Assembly (NCBI GenBank): GCA_903822545.1
Contig: CAIJPN010000068.1
Span: forward strand, 22,908-86,907
Reading direction: 5' to 3'
Length of the DNA: 64,000 nt
Origin: an uncultured Anaerolineae bacterium
GTDB taxonomy: Bacteria; Chloroflexota; Anaerolineae; Anaerolineales; Villigracilaceae
Shown here in pieces: positions 9,083-16,620 of the stretch. The position numbers and the translations under genes are program-made. The notes beneath the pieces are model-generated. The model ran no database searches and was not told the DNA's origin. It saw nothing but the letters and a program-made list of their open reading frames with translations. How positions within the stretch are numbered: position 1 is the first letter of the stretch; each line of letters begins with the position of its first letter.

Positions 9083-9711
9083 ACTTCCTCCAGGCGAATT
9101 ACCGTCCCGGCGGCAAAATCACCCCGGCACAGGCTGAAAACGGCATTCACACAATCTGCGCCGTTTGTCATCACACCATAAAGCTGGATATTGTGGATAT
9201 TTAACTCATCCCAGGCCGATTCGACCAACCCGGGCATGGCAGCGCGGCTGGAAATATATGCCGCAGCGGGCCGCCCCCGCGCCTTTGTTGCAGTTTCGAT
9301 AATGATTCCGCCACCCTGACTGCGCATCACCCGGCCCACCACCTGCGCTACCAGCATCGCCCCAATCGCATTGACCTCGAACGTGCGGTGCAAATCCCAC
9401 TCATCCATCTCCAGGAAAGACATGTGCGGCTCAACATTGGCGCAGTTGACCAGGATGTCGATACGTCCAAACACATCCACCACCTCGTTGACCATCGCTT
9501 GCAGCGCCACCTTCTTGGCAATATCGTGGACAAACGCCCGCGCCCGCCCGCCATTCGCGTTGAGCTGCGCCACCACCGCATCCACATTCACCGGGGATAT
9601 ATCATTGGCCGCCACCAGGGCACCCTGGCGGGTAAAAGCCTCGGCCAGCGTGCGCCCGGTTCCCTTGCCTGCGCCCGTCACCAAAACCACCTTCCCTAAA
9701 AAATCGTTCAT
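9079..9711 (-). CDS. Short-chain dehydrogenase/reductase-like protein with altered active site
   Basis: A 210-residue Rossmann protein. The N-terminal cofactor motif TGAGKGTG and the following VAANDIS are typical of SDRs. The usual NNAG motif reads NCAN, the catalytic serine position lies in IIIETATK with no serine, and YxxxK reads YISSR. The protein is also 30-40 residues shorter than usual because the C-terminal substrate region is reduced. It may therefore bind NAD(P) without normal SDR chemistry (inference). AAGGA lies 5 nt before the ATG. It is the first gene of a two-gene unit with the DinB-like gene. Confidence 0.8.
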   Translation of the reverse strand: MNDFLGKVVLVTGAGKGTGRTLAEAFTRQGALVAANDISPVNVDAVVAQLNANGGRARAFVHDIAKKVALQAMVNEVVDVFGRIDILVNCANVEPHMSFLEMDEWDLHRTFEVNAIGAMLVAQVVGRVMRSQGGGIIIETATKARGRPAAAYISSRAAMPGLVESAWDELNIHNIQLYGVMTNGADCVNAVFSLCRGDFAAGTVIRLEEV

Positions 9712-9731
9712 GCCATCCTTTTACCTGTACC

Positions 9732-9788
9732 GCAAACTTTAGTTTGCCCGCGGCGATCTATTAAGTGTGCGCAAACCCCAGCTTGCGC
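9732..9788. repeat. Two short inverted repeats downstream of the M23 peptidase gene
   Basis: GCAAACT-TT-AGTTTGC (9732-9747) is a perfect palindrome. A second inverted repeat, GCGCAA/TTGCGC (9769-9774 and 9783-9788), touches the M23 stop codon. They occupy the 76-nt gap between the M23 and SDR genes and may terminate or stabilise the M23 transcript. Confidence 0.5.
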
Positions 9789-10498
9789 TACCTGGCAACC
9801 GGCATGCAAACTGGCACATCATCCTGGTTGGTATTGGCATTCAATGCCAGCCCAAAATAGGGTGACGGGTCATAAGTATTGTTGATGTCCAGTTCATTCA
9901 TGAAATAGCCCATCCCATTATCTTTCACCACCGAAATGTGCAGGTGCACCCCCACCGGGTTGTTTGGGTCACCCGAATAGTTGCCCTGGAACCCGATCAA
10001 GGTGCCAGCCTGAACCGGGATTTCACTCACCCCCGGCGGGAAATCTTCCGAAATGTACGAGTTCCCCTGTGGGTCAGCCATGTGGGTGTAATACACCCAA
10101 ACCTGCCGGCCGGGTTGCAGCGGGTCCGATGGTACCCGCACAATCACAGACGACTTCCAGTCGGCGTTCCGCGTCAGGTAACCAGGATAAGCCGCGTAGA
10201 CGGGGGTCACACCCACATCTGTCCCAGCAAAAATGTCGATTCCCTGGTGACGATGCCCGGGGCGGAAAGAATCATCCCAGATGTAGCCCACCAGCCCGTT
10301 GGTGGGGAAAAAGAATGGGGCTTCGCCGCACTTCGTCCCGGCTTTCATCGTATTTTGATAATAGGATGCCGGGCTGGCGAAAAACTCCCAGACTTTTTGG
10401 TTGCGCTGGGACGAGTGGGCATAGCTGCGGACGCCGTAATAGCCCAATCCCAACATGATGCCCGAAAGAATGACCAGGAGAAGGGTTCGGTTTAGCAT
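9788..10498 (-). CDS. M23-family metallopeptidase-like protein, membrane-anchored
   Basis: From the ATG at 10498 the protein has 236 residues. It begins MLNRTLLLVILSGIMLG, a single N-terminal membrane anchor, followed by an extracytoplasmic LytM/lysostaphin-type domain. Zinc-ligand motifs are HQGIDIF (HxxxD) and HLHIS (HxH). M23 enzymes cleave peptidoglycan cross-bridges or act as amidase activators. An upstream ATG (10528) would overlap dnaG; the 10498 start is preferred because a TATAAT box ends 6 nt before it. The gene is transcribed divergently from dnaG. Confidence 0.85.
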   Translation of the reverse strand: MLNRTLLLVILSGIMLGLGYYGVRSYAHSSQRNQKVWEFFASPASYYQNTMKAGTKCGEAPFFFPTNGLVGYIWDDSFRPGHRHQGIDIFAGTDVGVTPVYAAYPGYLTRNADWKSSVIVRVPSDPLQPGRQVWVYYTHMADPQGNSYISEDFPPGVSEIPVQAGTLIGFQGNYSGDPNNPVGVHLHISVVKDNGMGYFMNELDINNTYDPSPYFGLALNANTNQDDVPVCMPVAR

Positions 10499-10504
10499 AA
10501 GGAC

Positions 10505-10512
10505 ATTATAAT
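10505..10512. promoter_or_regulatory. Overlapping divergent -10 boxes for dnaG and the M23 gene
   Basis: The octamer ATTATAAT contains TATAAT on both strands (plus 10507-10512, minus 10510-10505). On each side exactly 6 nt separate the hexamer from an ATG (dnaG at 10519, M23 at 10498). Transcription would then begin at or next to each ATG, giving leaderless mRNAs, and the two polymerases would compete. No convincing -35 element is visible. Confidence 0.65.
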
Positions 10513-10518
10513 TCCAGT

Positions 10519-12444
10519 ATGTCTTCAATCGATGAAATCAAAGCCCGTATCGACATCGTCGACCTTGCCAGCGAGGCCGGGGTGAAACTGCGCCGCAGCG
10601 GGCGCACCCAGACGGGCTTTTGCCCCTTCCACCAGAACACGCGCACGCCCGCTTTCGTCATCTGGCCCGAGACGGGCACCTGGCGTTGTTTTGGCGAGTG
10701 TGGCGAGGGCGGTGACATCTTCAAGTTCGTGATGAAAAAAGAAGGGGTAGACTTCAAAGAAGCGCTGCGCCGTTTGGCCGAACGCGCCGGGGTGCAGTTG
10801 GAGAGCTTCCAGGCCGAAAAGCCCGAGCAAAAAGAAGAAAACCAGCGCCTGCGGAATTTGCTGGAGGATGCTGTCACTTTTTACCGTCATCAGCTGTTGA
10901 ACACCCCCGGCGGGAAACCCGCCCTGGATTATTTGCTCGAAAAACGAAAACTGACTCTCCAGACCATCGAAAACTTTGGGCTGGGGTTTGCCCCCCATTC
11001 GTGGGATGCCACCTTGAACCATTTCAAGGCCAAGCATTACAGCGAACAGGATCTGTTGGATGTGGGCATGCTGGCTGAGCGTGAAAATGGCGGTTACTAC
11101 GACAAATTCCGCAATCGCATCATGATCCCTATCCGCGATGAGAATGGCAAGATGACCGGTTTCGGCGGGCGCATCCTCGACCCCAATGACATTCCCAAGT
11201 TCATGAATTCGCCGCAGACGGTTTTGTTTGACAAAGGCCGCCTGCTTTACGGGCTTGACCGGGCCCGCAAGCCCATCCGCGCGGCTGACCAGGCGGTGAT
11301 CGTGGAAGGCTACCTGGATGTCATTGCTGTGCACCAGGCCGGGTTTGAGAATGTCGTCTCGCCGATGGGCACGGCCTTGACCGAGGACCAGATGCGCCTG
11401 CTGAAGAAGTTCACCCGCAAGATCGTGCTGGCGCTCGACCCGGATGTGGCCGGGCAAAAAGCCGTACTGCGCGGGCTGGATGCGGCGCGCGCTTCGATGG
11501 ATCGTGAAGGGGAGCTCGGTTTTGATGCGCGTGGAATGCTGCGCAACGAGGCCCGCCTGCAAGCCGACCTGCGGGTGGCAACCATGCCCGATGGCCTGGA
11601 TCCAGATGAAATTGTGGCGCGCAGCCCCGAAGAGTGGAAAAAGCTGATCGAAGCGGCCAAACCGATCGTGGAGCATGTGCTTGATGCGCTGATGGCCGGG
11701 CAGAATGTCAATGATGCGCGGGTCAAATCCGAAATCGCCTCCCAGGTGTTACCACTTATTGAAGATTTGCCCGACCCGGTGGTGCGCGATTCGTACCGGC
11801 AAATGCTGGCGCGGCGGCTCAAGGTGGATGAACGCACGTTAATCGGGAAGCATGTGCAGGGCGGGCCGCCCGTCCGCCCGGTGAAGCGGCCGGGTGTGGA
11901 GCCTGCCCAGGTTCAGAAACCGGAAAAGGCGGCTGTATCCGCTTCCAATCCTTCCAGGAAACTGGAAATGGCCTGCCTGGGTATCTTGCTGCGCCGCCCC
12001 GATCTGCTGCCTCGTCTAGACAGGCGCTTGCAAGAAGCCGGGTTGGGGGCGCTATCTGTGGCAGATTTCGAGTATACTGACCATCAGTTGATGCTGGGGC
12101 TGATCCAGCAGTCGCTGGAACAGGATCATGTCGAACAGCGCGCTTTTGTAGAAGCGCGGCTGGATGAGAGCCTGAAAGATACTTTTTTGGCGCTGATGGC
12201 GCTGCCCGCACCCAGCGGCCTGGATGATCATGTGATTGATGATCTGACACGCCAGGCAATTTCGGTGCGGGCCGGGAGTTTGACAGCATCTGTAAACCAG
12301 TTACGGTTTCTAATGGAAGATAGCGCCGGGCAATCGGGCCGTGAGCTTGCGCGCGCATATAATAAAATGGTGAGCGAGCAAGCGTTGGTGAAAAAATGTT
12401 TCGATACCCTACGTCAGAATATGAGTAACCACCGGAGATCATAA
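10519..12444 (+). CDS. dnaG: DNA primase
   Basis: A 641-residue DnaG that makes RNA primers at the replication fork. The N-terminal CHC2 zinc domain has C35, H38, C57 and C61 (CPFH, then CFGEC); the last pair is CxxxC rather than the more familiar CxxC. The Toprim domain includes IVEGYLDVI and LALDPDVAG. The C-terminal third would contact the helicase. It lies directly upstream of the primary sigma factor (stop and next ATG adjacent), the conserved macromolecular-synthesis arrangement, here without rpsU upstream. The start is set by a -10-like TATAAT only 6 nt upstream. Confidence 0.97.
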   Translation: MSSIDEIKARIDIVDLASEAGVKLRRSGRTQTGFCPFHQNTRTPAFVIWPETGTWRCFGECGEGGDIFKFVMKKEGVDFKEALRRLAERAGVQLESFQAEKPEQKEENQRLRNLLEDAVTFYRHQLLNTPGGKPALDYLLEKRKLTLQTIENFGLGFAPHSWDATLNHFKAKHYSEQDLLDVGMLAERENGGYYDKFRNRIMIPIRDENGKMTGFGGRILDPNDIPKFMNSPQTVLFDKGRLLYGLDRARKPIRAADQAVIVEGYLDVIAVHQAGFENVVSPMGTALTEDQMRLLKKFTRKIVLALDPDVAGQKAVLRGLDAARASMDREGELGFDARGMLRNEARLQADLRVATMPDGLDPDEIVARSPEEWKKLIEAAKPIVEHVLDALMAGQNVNDARVKSEIASQVLPLIEDLPDPVVRDSYRQMLARRLKVDERTLIGKHVQGGPPVRPVKRPGVEPAQVQKPEKAAVSASNPSRKLEMACLGILLRRPDLLPRLDRRLQEAGLGALSVADFEYTDHQLMLGLIQQSLEQDHVEQRAFVEARLDESLKDTFLALMALPAPSGLDDHVIDDLTRQAISVRAGSLTASVNQLRFLMEDSAGQSGRELARAYNKMVSEQALVKKCFDTLRQNMSNHRRS

Positions 12445-13980
12445 ATGTCCCCGAAAAAGCATGTGAGCAAACCAGGTGAGATACCACCCGAAGATTCCAG
12501 CGAAATGGAAGAGTTTGGGCCGGAAGCTGACGATACCGATCTGTTGGCGGCAGAGGATGGCCTGGAAATTGAAGCAGATGAAGTTATTGGGCCGGTCTTC
12601 CACACGGCTTCTAATGAGCTTTCAGAAGACCCGGTGCGGCTGTACTTGCGGGAAATTGGCCAGGTGAAACTGCTCGACTCTGATCGTGAATTCCGCCTTT
12701 CGACCTTGATCGAAGCCCAGCGCATGATCCTGAGCCTGGACCGGCGGGTAACGCCCCAGGATGACGAGCGGGCAACGGCAATTTACATCGCTGCGCTGGA
12801 AGAAATGGTCATCTCATGGCGGCGGCTGGAGGAAGATGCCGGGCTGGCAAACATCCACCTTCCGGATATTGCGCTGGTGCTGGCCGAGGCCCAAACCCTG
12901 CGCAACGGCTGGGAATTGGACGCGCCCTCATACCTGCGGGCCTTTCTCGATAACGGCCAGTGGGGTACTGAAACGCTCTGGAACCGATTGGCAGGGCATG
13001 CCTTCAACCTGTTCACCGGGTTATACATCCTGCCTGCCGGGGTGGTGGATTGGCTCAAACGCTATTGCAAAGCCAAAAATTCGGCCTGTCCATCGGCCAA
13101 AAGCCTGGAAAAACACCTGCCTCCAGAAGAAGAACTGGTTTCGGATATGCGCCTGATTTCTGTGCGTGCCGAGGATGCCAGCCATGCGCTCATCCGCGCC
13201 AACCTGCGGCTGGTGGTGAGCGTGGCCAAGCGCTACCTGGGGCGCGGTATTTCGTTCCTGGATCTGATTCAGGAAGGCAACCTGGGGCTTTTGCGCGCTG
13301 TCAACAAGTTTGATCCGCGCCGGGGCTTTAAATTCTCCACCTACGCCACCTGGTGGATCCGGCAGTCGATTAATCGCTCTATTGCCGAGCAGGCCCGCAC
13401 CATTCGCATCCCGGTACACCTGTTTGAGTCTATTACACGACTGTTGCGCATCCAGCGTTCGCTGGTGCAGCAGTATGGGCGCGAGCCAAAGATCGACGAA
13501 ATTGCGCTCGAAGCGGGATTCCTTTCAGCGGCAGATGTGCAGGCCATCTTGCGCGCCAAAGCCGAAGAGAGCGAACTTGACCCGACCATCCAGCACCGCT
13601 GGGAGCAGGCTACTTCCAAAGTGGATAAAATCCTGCGTTCGGCTGAAGAACCGGTTTCGCTCGAAGGGCCGGTCGGTGATGAGGATTCATCCCAATTGGG
13701 AGATTTTATCCAGGATGATGATGCCCTCGAGCCGATGGATGCTGCTGCGCGCGAAATGCTGCGCGAACAGGTGCAGCACGCCCTGGCAGCCCTCTCTGAA
13801 CGCGAACGGCAGGTGCTGGAACTGCGCTTTGGTTTGATCGACGGCAAAGATCACACGCTGGAAGAAGTCAGCCGTTATTTCAATGTGACTCGCGAACGCA
13901 TCCGGCAGATCGAAGCCAAGGCGCTGCGCAAACTGCGCCATCCCACCCGCAGCCGCAATTTGAAAGATTACCTGGCCTAA
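12445..13980 (+). CDS. rpoD: RNA polymerase primary sigma factor (sigma-70 family)
   Basis: A 511-residue sigma factor starting immediately after dnaG, with GGAG (12433-12436) as ribosome binding site inside the dnaG end. Residues 1-45 are acidic. Region 1.2 is [12 protein letters not shown] roughly 150-residue variable insertion follows. Region 2 begins near residue 248 ([15 protein letters not shown]) and includes the core-binding and -10-recognition helices ([21 protein letters not shown]). Region 3 follows. Region 4.2 ends the protein ([16 protein letters not shown]). Region 2 and 4.2 motifs are those of group 1 sigmas, so it is probably the housekeeping sigma. That fits the TATAAT-like boxes seen across the window. 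Confidence 0.95.
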   Translation: MSPKKHVSKPGEIPPEDSSEMEEFGPEADDTDLLAAEDGLEIEADEVIGPVFHTASNELSEDPVRLYLREIGQVKLLDSDREFRLSTLIEAQRMILSLDRRVTPQDDERATAIYIAALEEMVISWRRLEEDAGLANIHLPDIALVLAEAQTLRNGWELDAPSYLRAFLDNGQWGTETLWNRLAGHAFNLFTGLYILPAGVVDWLKRYCKAKNSACPSAKSLEKHLPPEEELVSDMRLISVRAEDASHALIRANLRLVVSVAKRYLGRGISFLDLIQEGNLGLLRAVNKFDPRRGFKFSTYATWWIRQSINRSIAEQARTIRIPVHLFESITRLLRIQRSLVQQYGREPKIDEIALEAGFLSAADVQAILRAKAEESELDPTIQHRWEQATSKVDKILRSAEEPVSLEGPVGDEDSSQLGDFIQDDDALEPMDAAAREMLREQVQHALAALSERERQVLELRFGLIDGKDHTLEEVSRYFNVTRERIRQIEAKALRKLRHPTRSRNLKDYLA

Positions 13981-13994
13981 ATTTCACAAAAGAA

Positions 13995-14051
13995 GGGGCG
14001 GCCCGCCCTATACATAAAAAGCGCCTTTTTATGTATAGGGCGGGCCGCCCC
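13995..14051. repeat. Perfect 26-bp inverted repeat between convergent rpoD and lplA
   Basis: Left arm 13995-14020 and right arm 14026-14051 are exact reverse complements, with a 5-nt loop GCGCC. The outer half is GC-rich (GGGGCGGCCCGCCC); the inner half ends in A5/T5. It sits between convergent genes and likely ends transcription from both sides. Its outer end resembles other GGGGCG-containing repeats in the window. Confidence 0.75.
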
Positions 14052-14081
14052 TATCATTTTAACTCGTGAAAAAAGTAGATT

Positions 14082-14897
14082 CTAAATTCGTTTTGTCCAA
14101 CCATCGTGCTCATAATGCTCGCGCAGGAGTTCTCTGGCGCGGGCATTTTCTTTTGCGGTCAGTTCCGCGGGGATAAGCTCCAGGTCAAGCTGGCGCTCGA
14201 AGGCCTGGGCCAGGGTGTCGGCGGCGGTTTGCCAGTCGATAATGCGGTTCAGGACGGTTTCGACGGTGGTGGCGCGTTCCAAAAGACGGCTGGCGGCTCG
14301 CTGGCGGGCGGAATCATCGCTGAAAATGAGCGCCTGGGTGATGCGGGTCAGGTCGCCGTAAAGCGGCAGGGAACCGTGCTGGAGCACGCCTTCTTTGCGG
14401 CGGGCCTGGGCCGAGCCGATCAGCTTTTTGCCACCCACGGTGATTTCGTAAGTCGATGGGACTTCAAAACAAACCGGGTTATTCCCCAGCTTTTCGACAG
14501 GCTCATTTTCCTGCATTTCTACTGGTAACCCCAGCTCACGCACAGCGCGGATGAGGGCGTTTGCCAGCCGCGAGTAGCTCTCCAGGATGGTTCCCGACAC
14601 GCGCGGTTCATCCAGCGGGGCGGTGACGGAGTAGGTGAGTTCATCAGTGTGCAGGATGGCGCGCCCGCCGGTTGGGCGGCGGACAATTTCCCAGCCGTGT
14701 GCGGCCAGCGCGGGCAGGTTGACATCCCCGAATGGTTGGGCGTATCCCAGCGAGAGACAGGCCGGGTTCCAGGCATACAGCCTCAGGGTGGGCAGTGATT
14801 CGCCGCGCCCGGCGCTTTCAAGGATGGCTTCATCCACTGCCATGTTCCACGCGCCGCGAGCGGGCGGGGTGGTGAGCAATCTCCATTGATCGGTCAT
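14082..14897 (-). CDS. lplA: Lipoate-protein ligase A family
   Basis: The ATG at 14897 lies 4 nt after the upstream DapA-family stop and begins MTDQWRLL, giving 271 residues; an earlier ATG would overlap the neighbour. Motifs of the biotinyl/lipoyl ligase fold are RRPTGGRAILH (lipoyl-AMP binding) and KLIGSAQARR with the conserved lysine. The family attaches lipoate or octanoate to E2 and GcvH proteins in the cytosol. A transferase of the LipM type is an alternative, since the families are hard to separate by motif. No lipA or lipB is adjacent. Confidence 0.87.
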   Translation of the reverse strand: MTDQWRLLTTPPARGAWNMAVDEAILESAGRGESLPTLRLYAWNPACLSLGYAQPFGDVNLPALAAHGWEIVRRPTGGRAILHTDELTYSVTAPLDEPRVSGTILESYSRLANALIRAVRELGLPVEMQENEPVEKLGNNPVCFEVPSTYEITVGGKKLIGSAQARRKEGVLQHGSLPLYGDLTRITQALIFSDDSARQRAASRLLERATTVETVLNRIIDWQTAADTLAQAFERQLDLELIPAELTAKENARARELLREHYEHDGWTKRI

Positions 14898-14901
14898 GAT
14901 G

Positions 14902-15807
14902 TTAGCAGGCTTCCAACTCGCGGATGGCGGTAGCGGCGGTTTCGGGGCTGACATCTACCAGCGGAGGGCGCACGGGCCAGCGCGGCAGGTCGTGGAAGTG
15001 CGGCATGATGGCTTTGAGTATCTGCGGGAATGGCGCGTAGCGGTCGATGACTTTGCGGCGCGCGTTGAGGGCTTCCTGAGCTTCGAGCGCATCCCCACCC
15101 TGGTTGAAAATATCCCAGACCTGGCGGATGAGTGGCGAATACAGGTTTGCCATGGCAGTGATTGCTCCACCGGCGTGGTGTTCGATGGCGTGCAGGGTCA
15201 GGCCGTCGTTTCCATTCAGTACCAGCAGGTTGGGGCCAAAACGCATGCCGAGGGCAACGGCATAATCTGGGTCGCCGGTGGAGTCTTTGATGCCTGCAAA
15301 TTTTTGTGGGTGTGCATCTTTGAGCCGGGCCAGCAAGTCGAGTGAAAGGCCGATGCCAGCCTGGGCTGGGATGTGGTATCCGAGCAGGTATTTGCCAGCC
15401 GGTACAGCGCGGCGGATGAGGGTATCGAACCAGGTGAATAGTCCATCGTCGCTGGCTTTGCGGAAGTAGTAAGGTGGCAGGGTGACAACGCCATTGAATC
15501 CGAGTTTGAAGGCGGCGCGGGTGAGTTCGATGGCATCTTCCAGGCTGGGGGAGCCGGTTCCGGCCAGCAGTTGGAAATTGGGGTAGGTGTGGCGCACATC
15601 CCGCGCGGCGCGCAGGATGATTTCGCGCTCTTTGACGCCAAAGGATGGGCCTTCGCCGGTTGTGCCGAAGAGCAGCGCGCCGTGGCAGCCCCGGGATGCG
15701 AGGAAGCTCAGGTAGGGCAAGACCGCAGCGGGGTCGACAGAAAAATCAGCTTTGAGGGGGGTCAATGCGGCAGCGTAGACGCCGGCAAGTGGGTGGAGGT
15801 GAGTCAT
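14902..15807 (-). CDS. Dihydrodipicolinate synthase/N-acetylneuraminate lyase family aldolase
   Basis: The start at 15807 (MTHLHPLAG) has AGGA 7 nt upstream; a TTG start further up would overlap the phosphoesterase gene. The 301-residue TIM barrel has GTTGEG near residue 45 and the Schiff-base lysine motif AGIKDSTGD. The region with the active-site tyrosine reads LGYHIP rather than the common YN-P form. DapA condenses pyruvate with aspartate semialdehyde, but many family members are aldolases with other substrates and no lysine genes are adjacent, so I do not assign dapA firmly. Confidence 0.85.
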   Translation of the reverse strand: MTHLHPLAGVYAAALTPLKADFSVDPAAVLPYLSFLASRGCHGALLFGTTGEGPSFGVKEREIILRAARDVRHTYPNFQLLAGTGSPSLEDAIELTRAAFKLGFNGVVTLPPYYFRKASDDGLFTWFDTLIRRAVPAGKYLLGYHIPAQAGIGLSLDLLARLKDAHPQKFAGIKDSTGDPDYAVALGMRFGPNLLVLNGNDGLTLHAIEHHAGGAITAMANLYSPLIRQVWDIFNQGGDALEAQEALNARRKVIDRYAPFPQILKAIMPHFHDLPRWPVRPPLVDVSPETAATAIRELEAC

Positions 15808-15823
15808 CTTTTTGTCCTGTTGG

Positions 15824-16447
15824 TTATGGGTTGATTTCAAGGATGCGCGAGGGGTAGATATTGATTATTTCGGTGTCGTAATAAGTGGTGAAGTGTGGCT
15901 GGATGTTTTGCCGGTAGAAGATGGTGTGTCCATGCAGCATGTAGCGCGGGCGCGCCATACGGATGAGCCAGTTGAGGGCTTTGAGACCCTGGTGGGCGGG
16001 GTCGTCATCATCGTGGATGCCGTAGGCGGGGGAGTGGGTGATGAGCAGGTCGAGTTTGCGGCCATATTTGAGCTGGTTCCACCAGATGGTGGGCAGGAGT
16101 TGCATGGCGCGCCTGTACATTTGCTCCTGACTGTATTGGTTGGGTGAGTTGGGATGATAAACGATACTTCCACCCAGCCCGGCAAGCAGCAGCCCCTGGG
16201 AGTAGGCAACAGACATATCGAGATTAAATCCGCCTTCGGCGCGCGAGCGATTATCGAGATCGTGCCGGGGGTCATGGTTGCCCGGGACGTAGAACATGGG
16301 GATGTTAAGCACTGTCACCAGGAACTCGAGGTAGGTATAGGGCAGATCACCGCAACCGATTATCATGCGCACATCTGGGTAGTTTTCGCGCACGTTGGTT
16401 GAGTATAGCCGTTCGACAATCTGGTCACTGACAGCGAGGATTTTCAT
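15824..16447 (-). CDS. Calcineurin-like metallophosphoesterase
   Basis: The ATG at 16447 begins at the first conserved strand (MKILAVSD); an earlier ATG adds an unrelated N-terminus. The 207 residues contain IIGCGDLP, VPGNHDPRH, an ITHSP motif and LHGHT, the metal-ligand blocks of this superfamily. The first block has D but lacks the usual following His (SDQIVE). Substrate unknown. It is not SbcD, being much shorter and unlinked to sbcC. A TACAAT hexamer on the minus strand (16459-16464) lies 11 nt before the ATG. Confidence 0.85.
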   Translation of the reverse strand: MKILAVSDQIVERLYSTNVRENYPDVRMIIGCGDLPYTYLEFLVTVLNIPMFYVPGNHDPRHDLDNRSRAEGGFNLDMSVAYSQGLLLAGLGGSIVYHPNSPNQYSQEQMYRRAMQLLPTIWWNQLKYGRKLDLLITHSPAYGIHDDDDPAHQGLKALNWLIRMARPRYMLHGHTIFYRQNIQPHFTTYYDTEIINIYPSRILEINP

Positions 16448-16538
16448 GCTGGTTTTGAATTGTAAGGGATAGCGGGATTTGATGCAATGTGCCAATCGTG
16501 GTCGAACATTACCAATGATGGACAAATCTATGGGTTTA

Positions 16539-16568
16539 TTGTCATTCGGGATAAGGATAGGCTATAAT
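16539..16568 (+). promoter_or_regulatory. Promoter of the Ser/Thr signalling operon
   Basis: TTGTCA (16539-16544), an 18-nt spacer and TATAAT (16563-16568) match a primary-sigma promoter. The predicted start is near 16575, leaving a leader of about 45 nt before the kinase ATG at 16621. No clear operator is visible. Confidence 0.7.
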
Positions 16569-16620
16569 TTATTAATGTTCATCCGGGTACTCTTTCATAT
16601 CATAAACACTTTACAGGGTT

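Noticed and set aside
10525..11676. 383-codon minus-strand frame antisense to dnaG
   Set aside because: DnaG is certain; the antisense frame has no recognisable motif or ribosome binding site.
15824..16447. Metallophosphoesterase as the SbcD partner of sbcC
   Set aside because: Only about 207 residues, lacks SbcD-specific regions and is about 33 kb from sbcC.
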